NCBI RefSeq assembly: GCF_026339955.1
Contig: NZ_JAPEPW010000001.1
Coordinates: forward strand, 3,808,501 to 3,872,500
Reading direction: 5' to 3'
Source: Streptomyces sp. NBC_01549
GTDB taxonomy: Bacteria > Actinomycetota > Actinomycetes > Streptomycetales > Streptomycetaceae
Length of the DNA: 64,000 nt
A program made the translations under genes and the position numbers. Under the pieces are notes generated by a model. It was given only the letters and a program-made list of their open reading frames with translations. It was not told the origin of the DNA and ran no database searches. Of the stretch, positions 25,813-34,581 are shown one piece after another; the stretch's first letter is position 1; each line of letters opens with the position of its first letter.

Positions 25813-26172
25813 ATGTCCGCCGTCGAACAGTACGCACGCGCCCACATCGTCACCGACTCGGCCGATTCGCCGGAGGACGAGCACCAGGCCGTCCCCGTCG
25901 CCCTCCGCTACGACCCCGAGGACGACCCCCGCCAGGTACACGTCACGCTGCCCGGCCACCATGAGTGGGCCTTCGCCCGCGAACTGCTGGAGCAGGGGCT
26001 GCGGGTCCCGGTCAGCAGCGGAGAGGTGAGCGTGTGGCCGTGCGGTCGCGTGCAGGCGGTCATGGAGTTCCACTCCGCCCACGGCGGCGTCGCGGTCGTC
26101 CAGTTCGACTCCAAGGCCCTGATCCGCTTCCTGCGCCGTACGTACACGGCGGCGGCTCCGGTGGCTCGCTGA
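25813..26172 (+). CDS. ssgE: SsgA-like sporulation protein, probably SsgE
   Basis: 119 residues of the SsgA-like family, found only in sporulating actinomycetes, which steer septum placement and spore-wall events. Visible family motifs: A-L-R-Y-D-P-E-D-D-P-x-x-V, W-A-F-A-R-E-L-L-x-x-G, and V-W-P-C near V-S-S-G-E-V-S. ATG 25813 follows GAGGAG with 7 bases; GTG 25798 is a weaker alternative. The member assignment rests on size and on neighbours (tandem PBPs, pmt, rsmI), which match my memory of the S. coelicolor ssgE locus. SsgE has been linked to spore separation. Confidence 0.85.
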   Translation: MSAVEQYARAHIVTDSADSPEDEHQAVPVALRYDPEDDPRQVHVTLPGHHEWAFARELLEQGLRVPVSSGEVSVWPCGRVQAVMEFHSAHGGVAVVQFDSKALIRFLRRTYTAAAPVAR

Positions 26173-26188
26173 CCAGCCGCCGACCGGC

Positions 26189-27034
26189 CTACCCCGCGTG
26201 CAGCATCAGCCCGATCCCCACCACCAACAGCCCCGCCGCCGCGATCCGGGGCGCCCCGAACCTCTCCTTGAAGAACAACGCCCCGATCGCCGCGCCGACG
26301 ATGACCGAGGACTCGCGCAGCGCGGCGATGGGGGCCAGTTCCGCGCGCGTCTGGGCCCATAGCACCAGCGCGTACGCCGCCACGGACAGCACCGAACCGA
26401 GCAGCCCCAGGGCGGCGAAGGGCCGTAGGACGGCGACGAACCGGGAACGCAGGCGGTGGGCGGCGTACGCCGGGATCACGACCCCCTGTATCGCCATCAG
26501 CCAGGCGATGTACCCGAGGGAGGAACCGGAGGCCCGTACGCCGAGCCCGTCCACGACGGTGTACGCGGCGATCGACAGGCCGGTGGCCAACGCCGCGCCG
26601 ATGGCGGCCCAGTTGGGGCGCCGCCCGCGCATCCCCCACAGGGCGACCCCCATCAGCCCCGCGCACGACACCGCGACCCCCGCCGCCGCCCACGCGTCCG
26701 GCACCTCGTGCGCGAACACGGCCGCCAGCACGGTGACGACCAACGGGGCGCTCCCGCGGGCGATCGGGTAGGCCTGCCCGAAGTCGCCCAGCCGGAAGGA
26801 GCGCATCAGCAGGCCGTAGTACAGGACATGGATCACGGCCGACACGAGCAGATACGGCCACGCACCGGCCGCCGGCACCGCCACGAACGGCATCAGCGCC
26901 AGCCCGATCAGCATCCCGCCGCCCGCGATCAGCGCGAACCCGACGAGCTTGTCGGTGATGCGGTGCGCGATCGCGTTCCAGCAGGCGTGGGTGACCGCGG
27001 CGAGCAGGACCGCCGTGGTGACCAGGGGGGTCAC
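26189..27034 (-). CDS. EamA/DMT-family transporter
   Basis: 281 residues with about ten hydrophobic segments in two EamA halves; T-H-A-C-W-N-A near the start and A-A-L-R-E-S-S-V-I-V-G-A-A-I-G-A-L-F-F-K-E-R-F-G at the end of the second half are typical. Substrate unknown (metabolite export is common). GTG 27034 overlaps the YbaK stop (GTGA), so the two are translated together. It ends 16 bases from the convergent ssgE. Confidence 0.88.
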   Translation of the reverse strand: MTPLVTTAVLLAAVTHACWNAIAHRITDKLVGFALIAGGGMLIGLALMPFVAVPAAGAWPYLLVSAVIHVLYYGLLMRSFRLGDFGQAYPIARGSAPLVVTVLAAVFAHEVPDAWAAAGVAVSCAGLMGVALWGMRGRRPNWAAIGAALATGLSIAAYTVVDGLGVRASGSSLGYIAWLMAIQGVVIPAYAAHRLRSRFVAVLRPFAALGLLGSVLSVAAYALVLWAQTRAELAPIAALRESSVIVGAAIGALFFKERFGAPRIAAAGLLVVGIGLMLHAG

Positions 27035-27540
27035 AGGTGCTGCTCGCGCACGTCCACCAGCGTGCCGCCCGCGTGCGCGACCAGCGTCTTGGGGTCCATG
27101 GGGAACACGGTGTACGGGGTGCCGGCCGCGGCCCACACCACGTCGTGGTCGAGCAGCGAACGGTCCGCGAGCACCCGCGTCCTCGTACGGTGACCGAAGG
27201 GCGGCACCCCGCCGATCGCGTACCCGGTCGTCTCCCGTACGACCTCGGTCTTGGCCCGCGTCACCTTCTCGACCCCGAGCTCTTGCCGCACGAGCTCTAC
27301 ATCCACGCGCGACGCCCCGTCCATCAGCACCAGCACCGGCACCCCGTCCGCCGCGAAGATCAACGACTTGCAGATCTGGCTCAGCTCGCACCCGATCGCG
27401 GCGGCGGCCTCGGCGGCGGTACGGGTCGCGTCCGGGAAGCGGCGGACGCGCGGCAGCAGATCAGCGAGACCCAGCTCCTCCAGAGCCTCGGCGAAACGGG
27501 GGTGGGCTCCGGACTCTTCGGCGGTGGCGTCGGTCGTCAT
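27031..27540 (-). CDS. YbaK/ProX-type aminoacyl-tRNA deacylase domain protein
   Basis: 169 residues matching the YbaK/ProX editing fold that hydrolyses mischarged tRNA. Motifs: A-A-A-A-I-G-C-E-L-S-Q-I-C-K-S-L (with the conserved Lys), V-L-V-L-M-D-G-A-S-R-V-D, and the loop G-Y-A-I-G-G-V-P-P-F-G-H. ATG 27540 is chosen to give the usual N-terminus; ATG 27573 would add 11 residues. Neither has a clear ribosome site. Confidence 0.85.
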   Translation of the reverse strand: MTTDATAEESGAHPRFAEALEELGLADLLPRVRRFPDATRTAAEAAAAIGCELSQICKSLIFAADGVPVLVLMDGASRVDVELVRQELGVEKVTRAKTEVVRETTGYAIGGVPPFGHRTRTRVLADRSLLDHDVVWAAAGTPYTVFPMDPKTLVAHAGGTLVDVREQHL

Positions 27541-27685
27541 ACGCGGCACGCTATCGGTCGGTGTAGAAGGCATGCGAGCGAGTTGCGGTGCGCCGGGTGC
27601 GGGGTCTCGTAGGGGCCGACGCCCGAGGACGCGAGGCCGCCCGGTCCCCGCCCGGACAGGCTCTGGCTCCTGGCCCGGACAGGCC

Positions 27686-29356
27686 CTAGCTTCCCGCCTT
27701 CAGCAGTGCCGCCACGATCGGGCCCGCCGTGTCGCCGCCGTGGCCGCCCTGCTGGACGACGCCCGCCGCGGCCAGGTCGCCCTTCCACGCGGTGAACCAG
27801 CCGTTGGGCTTCTTCTGGCCGTCGACCTCCGCGGAGCCGGTCTTCGCGCCGTAGTCGCCGCCGAGGCCGGACATCGCCTCGGCGGCGGTGCCGTACGCCG
27901 CCGTGTACCGCATGAGTTCGCGGAGCTGGGAGAGGGTGGCGGCGGGGAGGGTGTGGGAGGCCGTCGCCAGCTTGCGGTGGTCGACCGTCGGAGACACCAG
28001 GTACGGCTGGTGGAAGACGCCCGACTTGACCGTGGAGGCGACCGAGGCCATGTTCAGCGGGTTCATGCGGACCCCGCCCTGGCCGATCAGCGAGGCCGCC
28101 ATCTGGGCCGCCGACTGGACCGGGACCGAGCCGTCGAAGGTCGGGACGCCGATGGCCCAGTTGTTCATGGACAGGCCGAAGTACTGCTGGGCCTGGTTCG
28201 TCAGGTCGGAGTTCGACAGCTTCTTGGCCTGGCTGATGAAGGCGGTGTTGCAGGAGCGCGCGAAGCTCGCCTTGAACGTGCCGCCCTTGATCTCGAAGTC
28301 GTCGTCGTTGTGGAACTTCCAGCCGCCGTACGTCACCGTCTTGGGGCAGGGGTGCTGCTTGTCGGCCGAGGCGAGCCCCTTGTCGATGAGCAGCGACGAC
28401 GTGATGATCTTCATGGTGGAGCCGGGGGCCAGGGAACCCTGGAAGGCCGTGTTGAAGCCGTGGCTCGTGTTGGCGACCGCGAGGATCTCACCCGTCGAGG
28501 GGCGCATCAGGACCACCGACGCCTTGTCCTTCTTGGCGACCTGCTGCTCGGCGTCCGCCTGGAGGGTGGGGCTGAGCGTGGTCTTCACGGTCCCCGGGGT
28601 GCCCTCGCTGAGGGTCACCAGCGTCTTGTCGGGGGTCTTCTGGGTGCCCTTGGTGGCGGCCTTGCGGACCACCCGCAGTTCGATGCCCGCCTTGCCGCCG
28701 GCGGTCTTGCCGTACTTCTCGCGCAGCCCGTCCAGCACCGTGCCCAGCGACGGGTACTTGGCCGTGGTGATCTCGCCGCCGTCGCGGTCGAGGGCGGTGA
28801 TGGGGGGTGTGCCCGCCGGACCGGTGAGCAGCCGGTCGCCGTCCTGGAGGTCGGGGTGTACGACCGACGCCTTCCAGCCGACCAGCGCCGCACCGTCCTT
28901 GGCGCGGCGCACGACGGTCAGCTTCGACGCGTAGGCGAGGGGCTTGCTCTTGCCCTTGTAGGTGACGGTGGCCTTGACGGAGAACGGGACGGAGGCTCCG
29001 GACGCCGTGCCCGGCGTGAGCTTGACGCCGGTGATGTGGGCGTCCTTGCCGTAGCCGGTCAGCAAGGTCTTCGCGGCCGCCGAGTCGTCGGTGGCGGCGG
29101 CCGCCTTCGTGACGTCACCGCTCTGCCAGGCGGTCAGGAACCGGGTGGACAGCGCCGTGACCTCGGCGGCCGACGGCGGACCGGTCTTCACGGACTTGTG
29201 GGCGGCGGTGTCCGACGTCCGGTCCTCGGCCGACGCACCGCCGCCGAACAGGCTGTAGGCGCCGAACGCCCCGCCGCCCACGACCACCGCGATCAGGCCG
29301 CCGACCACGGCGGGCTTCGTCTTTCGTCGCTCGGCGACGCGCCTTCTGTTCCCCAC
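27686..29356 (-). CDS. Penicillin-binding protein with MecA_N-like domain (copy A)
   Basis: 556 residues. A short cytoplasmic basic tail and one membrane helix (about 16-37) anchor it outside the cell. Residues 60-175 form an NTF2/MecA_N-like domain, followed by the transpeptidase with S313-T-M-K316, S368-C-N370 and K505-T-G-S508, all intact. These enzymes cross-link peptidoglycan. GTG 29356 follows GGAGGA at 9 bases. It lies 97 bases behind a close paralogue. Confidence 0.93.
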   Translation of the reverse strand: MGNRRRVAERRKTKPAVVGGLIAVVVGGGAFGAYSLFGGGASAEDRTSDTAAHKSVKTGPPSAAEVTALSTRFLTAWQSGDVTKAAAATDDSAAAKTLLTGYGKDAHITGVKLTPGTASGASVPFSVKATVTYKGKSKPLAYASKLTVVRRAKDGAALVGWKASVVHPDLQDGDRLLTGPAGTPPITALDRDGGEITTAKYPSLGTVLDGLREKYGKTAGGKAGIELRVVRKAATKGTQKTPDKTLVTLSEGTPGTVKTTLSPTLQADAEQQVAKKDKASVVLMRPSTGEILAVANTSHGFNTAFQGSLAPGSTMKIITSSLLIDKGLASADKQHPCPKTVTYGGWKFHNDDDFEIKGGTFKASFARSCNTAFISQAKKLSNSDLTNQAQQYFGLSMNNWAIGVPTFDGSVPVQSAAQMAASLIGQGGVRMNPLNMASVASTVKSGVFHQPYLVSPTVDHRKLATASHTLPAATLSQLRELMRYTAAYGTAAEAMSGLGGDYGAKTGSAEVDGQKKPNGWFTAWKGDLAAAGVVQQGGHGGDTAGPIVAALLKAGS

Positions 29357-29453
29357 AGCTCTTGATCCTCCGCCTGTTCCCCAAGTCCCCCGGTACCCTC
29401 ATGCTCCTCAACGAGAGCCCCCACCCTAGGGTCCCGCTCCGACAAGGGTGACT

Positions 29454-31088
29454 TCAGCCGCCCGTTCGTAGCACAGCTGCGACGATCGGACCGGCCGCGT
29501 CCACGCCGTGACCGCCTTGCTGGGTCATCGCGGCGGCCGCGATGTTGTTCCGATAACCGGTGAACCAGCTGTTCGACTTGGACTGGGCGTCGACCTCGGC
29601 GGAGCCGGTCTTGGCGCCGATGTCGCCCCTGAGCCCCGCCATCACCTGGGCGGCGGTGCCGCTGGTCGCGGTGAGATTCATCATCGCGCGCAGCTGCGCG
29701 GACGTACCGCTGGGCAGGCCCTTCGCCGTCGCCAGCTCCCGGTCGTCGAGCTTGGGTGAGACGATGACCGGCTGCCGGAAGGTACCCGTCATCGCCGTCG
29801 CCGTGACCGACGCCATGTTCAGCGGGCTCATCTGGACCTGGCCCTGGCCGATCGCGTTCGCCGCGCGGTTCGGGCCGCCGGAGGCGGGGACCCTGCCGTC
29901 AAAGGAGGGGATGCCGGTCTTCCAGTTGTTCTGGCCGAGGCCGAACCGCGTCTGTGCCTCGGTGGTGAGGGACTCGTCCGTGAGCGGCTTCTCGTCGATC
30001 AGTTTCACGAAGGCCGTGTTGCAGGACCGCATGAAGCTGTTGGCGAGGCTCGCCTTCTCGTTCGGCGCGAGGCCGGTGAGGTTGTGGAAGGTCTCGCTCT
30101 GCCAGGTCGCGGTCTGCGGGCAGGGTGCCGAGCCGTTCATGGTGGTCACACCGTTGTCGATGAGCATCGCCGAGGTGATGATCTTCATGGTGGAGCCGGG
30201 GGCCAGGGTGCCCTGGAAGGCCGCGTTGAATCCGTCCACACGGTGGTTGGCGACCGCCAGCACCTCACCGCTGCTCGGCTGCACCGCCACCACGGACGAC
30301 TCGGCGTACCGGGCGACCGCCTTCTCCGCCGCCGCCTGCACGCTCGCGCTGAGGGTGGTGTGCAGCTTGCCGGCCTTGCCCTTGGTGAGGGTCACCAGGG
30401 CGGTGTCCCCCGCGCCCTCGGCCGCGTGGTGGATCGCCAGCTCGACCCCGGCCGTACCGCCCGCCGTGTCGCCGTACTTCTCCCGCAGCGCGTCCAGGAT
30501 CGGACCCAGCGAGGGGTACTTCTCCTTCGTCAGGACAACGTTGTTCCGGTCCACGGCCTCGATGGGCGGGTTCGCCGACGCGCCCGTCACCAGGGTGTCG
30601 CCGTCCTGCAGCTCGGGATGCACGACGGACGGCTTCCAGTCGACCAGCGCCTTTCCGGTGGTCTCCCCGCGTACGACGGTCAGCCGGGAGTCGTACGCGA
30701 AGGGCTTGGACTTCCCCTCGAACGACACCGTCGCCTTGACGGAGAACGGCACGGTGGCCCCCGTCGCGGTCCCCGGCGTGATCTTCACGCCGGTGACGTG
30801 CGCGTCGTCGCGGTAGCCGGCCAGCAACTCCCGCGCCTTCTGGGCGAAGTTGGTGTACGCGGCGGCCTTGGTGGTATCTCCCTGCTCCCAGGCCGCGAAG
30901 AACTTCGACGAGGCCTCCTTGACCTCCGCGCTGCTCGGCGGCCCGGTCTTCACGGCCGCGGGCCCGCCGGTCCCCGAGCCGCCGCTCCCGTCGAGCGCCG
31001 ACATCACATTGAAAGCGCCGTATCCGGCACCCCCCACCATCACGGCGAACACACTGCCGATGACGGCGACCTTTGCCCCCTTGCGCAT
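29454..31088 (-). CDS. Penicillin-binding protein with MecA_N-like domain (copy B)
   Basis: 544 residues, colinear with copy A: membrane helix at about 6-27, MecA_N-like domain about 50-165, then S299-T-M-K302, S355-C-N357 and K493-T-G-S496. ATG 31088 has GGGAGGG upstream and is preferred to an open frame extending to 31181. Being first in the pair, it probably shares its promoter region, which contains a perfect 18-bp palindrome, with copy A. Confidence 0.93.
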   Translation of the reverse strand: MRKGAKVAVIGSVFAVMVGGAGYGAFNVMSALDGSGGSGTGGPAAVKTGPPSSAEVKEASSKFFAAWEQGDTTKAAAYTNFAQKARELLAGYRDDAHVTGVKITPGTATGATVPFSVKATVSFEGKSKPFAYDSRLTVVRGETTGKALVDWKPSVVHPELQDGDTLVTGASANPPIEAVDRNNVVLTKEKYPSLGPILDALREKYGDTAGGTAGVELAIHHAAEGAGDTALVTLTKGKAGKLHTTLSASVQAAAEKAVARYAESSVVAVQPSSGEVLAVANHRVDGFNAAFQGTLAPGSTMKIITSAMLIDNGVTTMNGSAPCPQTATWQSETFHNLTGLAPNEKASLANSFMRSCNTAFVKLIDEKPLTDESLTTEAQTRFGLGQNNWKTGIPSFDGRVPASGGPNRAANAIGQGQVQMSPLNMASVTATAMTGTFRQPVIVSPKLDDRELATAKGLPSGTSAQLRAMMNLTATSGTAAQVMAGLRGDIGAKTGSAEVDAQSKSNSWFTGYRNNIAAAAMTQQGGHGVDAAGPIVAAVLRTGG

Positions 31089-31620
31089 CGCGCGAAACCC
31101 TCCCCGTGGACCCCTCCCCGAACTTCTGAACGCGTTCAGAAAAGCCGGTCTGCAGGGCACTGTATGCGGGAGGAGTGACACATGGGGCGGAGATTCTCCG
31201 AATCGTTAGACCGGATACCCGGTCGCATCCGTGAACGCCGGTCAATGACCAGGACGGACTGGTGCGATCTGCTCGTGGCCGGAGAGGTGGGCCACGGGGA
31301 CCGACCCGCTGTGACCGGGATGAACGGGTCCGCCCCAACGCGCCCTGGACAGACGGTCCTTGGGCAAGGCAAGAGTGGATCATGGCCGTTTCTTGAGAGT
31401 GGGGCTGACACGATGACGGCTGCGTGTCAGCGCTGTAGTGAACGACCTGCGACGGCCAACTGGTGGACCTCCAGGGACCGTTCGCCCTCAACCGACATTC
31501 TCGTCGCGCGCTCGGCCGGTCGACGTCGGTCGACGACTCAGCACTGCACCTCAGCACTGCACCCCCAGCTCGCCGCCCAGGGGCTCACCGCCCTCACCGC
31601 GAACGCTTCGTGGAGACCTC
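31089..31620. other. 532-base intergenic region between PBP pair and secreted protein
   Basis: No convincing gene. It holds the divergent promoters of the PBP pair and the secreted protein. Features seen: the 18-bp palindrome at 31124-31141, a 13-bp palindrome CGGAGA-T-TCTCCG at 31188-31200, and a 13-base direct repeat (TCAGCACTGCACC, twice, around 31538-31563). A 148-codon open frame at 31182-31628 has no ribosome site and noncoding-like composition. Confidence 0.5.
31124..31141. promoter_or_regulatory. Perfect 18-bp palindrome upstream of the PBP pair
   Basis: TTCTGAACG-CGTTCAGAA is an exact 9+9 palindrome, 36 bases upstream of ATG 31088. This looks like a dimeric repressor site. Its GAAC-GC-GTTC core lacks the 4-base spacing of an actinobacterial LexA box. 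Confidence 0.6.
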
Positions 31621-34494
31621 ATGCATAGACCTCGCCCCGCTGTCGGGGTGTCCGTGGCCGTGCTCATCGTGGCGGGGGTGATGAGCGGCGGGGGTACCGG
31701 CAGGGCGTCGGCGGATCCGGGTTCGGCCGGGACGTTGTACGTGAACCACGACGTGGCGTGCAGCGACACGGGCGCGGGCACACAGAGCGCGCCTTTCTGC
31801 ACCGTGCAGGCGGCGGCGGACGTGGTGGAACCGGGGCAGACGGTCCGGATCGAGTCGGTGGACGATCAGACGTACTCGGAGTCGGTGACCTTGACCAGGT
31901 CGGGCACCAAGGACGCCCCGATCACGTTCACCGGGGCGCCCATCAGAGCGGGCGGCTCGTGGGCGGAGCTCTCGTCCACCGGCTCCGCGCCGGCGCTGAC
32001 GCTCAAGGCGGTGCACGACGTACGGGTCGAATACCTGGGGGTCTGGTATCGAGGCGGAGACGGGGTGGCGGTGACGGGCTCCGAAGGCGTCGACCTCGAC
32101 CGGCTGTCGTTCCCCCGCCCCGCGGTGCGGGCTCTCGGCGCAGGGACCGCGGTGACCGTGGACGGCGCGTCCTCGGACGTGACCGTGTCGCGGAACTGGA
32201 TCGGCGACGGATACGCCTACGGCGTACGGGTGGAGCCAGGAGCGGCGCGGGTCACCGCGACGACCAACGTGGTGACCACCCCGCGGCTGGGCGGGATCGC
32301 GGTGACGGGGACGTCCGGCGCGAACGTGACGAGCAATACGGTCATCGCGCCCTGCGCCCCCGGAATCTCGCTGGACGGCGGGAGCTCCGGGACGGTGGAG
32401 AACAACGTGGTCGCCTCCACGCCGGCGCAGCAGAGCGCCATGTGCCCGGCACCCACCGCTCCGCTCTACACGGTGTCGGCCGACTCGGCGGCCCAGGTCA
32501 CCGGTGACTACAACGTGGCGGCGAACGGTGCGCCCGGTGCCACCCGGCCGCGCCCCGAGTACTCCTGGGCGGGCGCTTCCTACGCCACCACAGCGGCGCT
32601 GCGGGACGCGACCGGGCAGGGGGCCCACGACATCGACGGGCTCAACGCGCCGTCCCTGACGGCACCGTACGAACACTCCGTTCTCATCGACTCGGCCGAC
32701 GCCGACGCACCCGGCGAGCTCACCACCGACATCAACGGCGCCTCGCGCGTCGACGACCCGCTCGTCACCGACACCGGCATCAGCGCGAGCACCCGCCCCG
32801 ACCGGGGCGCCATCGAGCGGCAGGACACCATCTACCTCCGGGTCGGCGACACGCCGTCGCCGACGAGCGGGCTCGCACCGTTCGTCACCTCGCTGAGGAC
32901 GGATGGCGCCACCAGTTCGTGGGGCGAGGCATTCACGTACTCGGTCGACTTCGGCGACGGCGGCGCCCCGGTCACCGGCGCCGCGGGCGCCCCGGTCACC
33001 CACACCTACACCACGCCGGGCAGGTACACCCCGAGCATCACGGTGACCGATACCGACGGGTCGAGCCGGACAGGGCAGTTCGTCCCGGTCGTAGCGGCTA
33101 CGGCCACACCGCCCGCCGCGTCGCTGTCCGGCGTTGCGGAGACCACGAGCGACGGGGAGGTCAACGCGGGGTACGCGCGGTTCACCGTTCCGGAACCGGC
33201 GGACGTGTGGGAGGTCGCGTACCGGTCCCTGACGTTCGGCGACGGCGGCGAGCAGAACCTGGCCAACGGGGCGCAGGAGGTGCCGCACCAGTACCCCGCA
33301 CCCGGCACGTACACCGCCACGCTGACGCAGACGGACCAGCTCGGCCGGACCACCACCGCCAAGGCGACCTTCCACGCCGCGGACGCCTTCGTGGCCATGA
33401 CCCCGCAGTTCGACACCGAGAAGACGATCGCCGCGCACGGCGTCCTGAAGCTCTCGGCGGCCACCGTGCGGGCCGACTCCGACGGCGTGGACGCGGCTCA
33501 GCTGCAGATCGTCACCAGCGAGGCCAAGGCGAGCGGCTCCCTGACCCTCTACACCGACGGAACCACCCGCCCGGGCACCTCCAGCATCAACTTCGAGCCC
33601 GGCCGGCCGGCCACCAATGAGGCGACCGTCAAGGTCACCCCGACCCGTTCGGTCGACATCTACAACGGCAGCTCCGGCGCGGTGACCGTCAACGTAGCCA
33701 CCGTCGGCCTTCAATCGCACGCCCAGTTCGCCGACACCTACCACCCGGCCACGCCGGTCCGGCTGCTTGACACACGGGGCGGCACCGGCGGCGTCACCGG
33801 CCCGGTCGCCGGTGGCCACTCGGTCACGCTGACGGCCGCCGGCACCCACGGCGTCCCGGCCGGGGTGAGCGCCGTGGTGCTCAACGTCGCGGCGACCACC
33901 ACCAAGGCGTCCGGCAGCCTCACCGTCTCCACCCACGGCGACTCCGGCTCCAGCGTGACGGGCCCGTACTGGACCACCGGGCAGACCGCCTCCGCCCAGA
34001 TCGTGCTCCCGCTGATGGACGGCAAGGTCGTCCTGCGCAACACCAGCAGGTCGTCGGCGAACCTGGTCGCGGACCTCGTCGGCTGGTACGGCCCCACCGC
34101 GAGCGGTTCGCAGTTCCAGCCGGTCAGCCCGGTGCGGATCCTCAACACCCACACTGGCGCCGGAAGCGGAAAGATCGCCAAGCTCGGTGCCCACGCCACG
34201 CTGAAGCTCAAGGTCACCGGTGCGCACGGGGTCCCTGCGAGCGGGGTGAGCGCCGTCGATCTCAATCTCACGGTGCCCTCGCCGTCCGGCACCGGCTACC
34301 TCGTCGCCTACGCCGACGGCACCTCCCGCCCCGGCGTGCACTCCCTCGACTTCACGAGCGGACACACCGTGGCCAACCGCGCGCTGGTCAAGGTGGGCGC
34401 CGACGGCGAGATCGACCTGTACAACGCGGGCTCCACCTCTGTCGACGTCTACGCCGACCTCCTCGGCGACTACGGCGTCCACCCGGTGGGCTGA
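31621..34494 (+). CDS. Large secreted protein: beta-helix, two PKD domains, three C-terminal beta repeats
   Basis: 957 residues with a signal peptide (basic M-H-R-P-R-P, hydrophobic core, A-S-A cleavage near residue 34). Residues about 35-330 read as a right-handed parallel beta-helix (N-T-V, N-V-V-T-T, N-N-V-V turns). Two PKD-like domains follow, each with D/T-F-G-D-G-G and a Y-T-P-S-I-T-V or Y-T-A-T-L-T strand. The last 360 residues contain three copies of a module with R-L-L-D-T-R-G-G-T-G or its remnants, a G-V-S-A-V motif and a Y-N-G/A-x-S tail. Similar modules end many actinobacterial secreted proteins. A polysaccharide or wall target is plausible. ATG 31621 follows GGAGA. Confidence 0.85.
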   Translation: MHRPRPAVGVSVAVLIVAGVMSGGGTGRASADPGSAGTLYVNHDVACSDTGAGTQSAPFCTVQAAADVVEPGQTVRIESVDDQTYSESVTLTRSGTKDAPITFTGAPIRAGGSWAELSSTGSAPALTLKAVHDVRVEYLGVWYRGGDGVAVTGSEGVDLDRLSFPRPAVRALGAGTAVTVDGASSDVTVSRNWIGDGYAYGVRVEPGAARVTATTNVVTTPRLGGIAVTGTSGANVTSNTVIAPCAPGISLDGGSSGTVENNVVASTPAQQSAMCPAPTAPLYTVSADSAAQVTGDYNVAANGAPGATRPRPEYSWAGASYATTAALRDATGQGAHDIDGLNAPSLTAPYEHSVLIDSADADAPGELTTDINGASRVDDPLVTDTGISASTRPDRGAIERQDTIYLRVGDTPSPTSGLAPFVTSLRTDGATSSWGEAFTYSVDFGDGGAPVTGAAGAPVTHTYTTPGRYTPSITVTDTDGSSRTGQFVPVVAATATPPAASLSGVAETTSDGEVNAGYARFTVPEPADVWEVAYRSLTFGDGGEQNLANGAQEVPHQYPAPGTYTATLTQTDQLGRTTTAKATFHAADAFVAMTPQFDTEKTIAAHGVLKLSAATVRADSDGVDAAQLQIVTSEAKASGSLTLYTDGTTRPGTSSINFEPGRPATNEATVKVTPTRSVDIYNGSSGAVTVNVATVGLQSHAQFADTYHPATPVRLLDTRGGTGGVTGPVAGGHSVTLTAAGTHGVPAGVSAVVLNVAATTTKASGSLTVSTHGDSGSSVTGPYWTTGQTASAQIVLPLMDGKVVLRNTSRSSANLVADLVGWYGPTASGSQFQPVSPVRILNTHTGAGSGKIAKLGAHATLKLKVTGAHGVPASGVSAVDLNLTVPSPSGTGYLVAYADGTSRPGVHSLDFTSGHTVANRALVKVGADGEIDLYNAGSTSVDVYADLLGDYGVHPVG

Positions 34495-34511
34495 CCGCCC
34501 GACGACCACCG

Positions 34512-34569
34512 ACAACGGCGACGGCGACGTCGGCGCGGCTTTCCGCCGCGCCGACGTCGCCGTCGTTGT
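34512..34569. terminator. Long bidirectional hairpin
   Basis: About 25 bp of stem (34512-34539 with 34545-34569, one 3-base bulge on the left arm) around a TTTCC loop. It separates the convergent secreted-protein and pmt genes. Confidence 0.85.
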
Positions 34570-34581
34570 CCGTCCGCCGCG

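Noticed and set aside
31124..31141. LexA (SOS) box in front of the PBP pair
   Set aside because: The core is GAAC-GC-GTTC with 2 bases between half-sites; actinobacterial LexA boxes need 4.
31182..31628. A 148-codon frame before the secreted protein
   Set aside because: No ribosome site, no recognisable protein features, overlaps the promoter region and the next start.
31594..34515. A 973-codon minus-strand frame over the secreted protein gene
   Set aside because: Composition is that of an antisense shadow; the plus-strand frame has signal peptide and domains.
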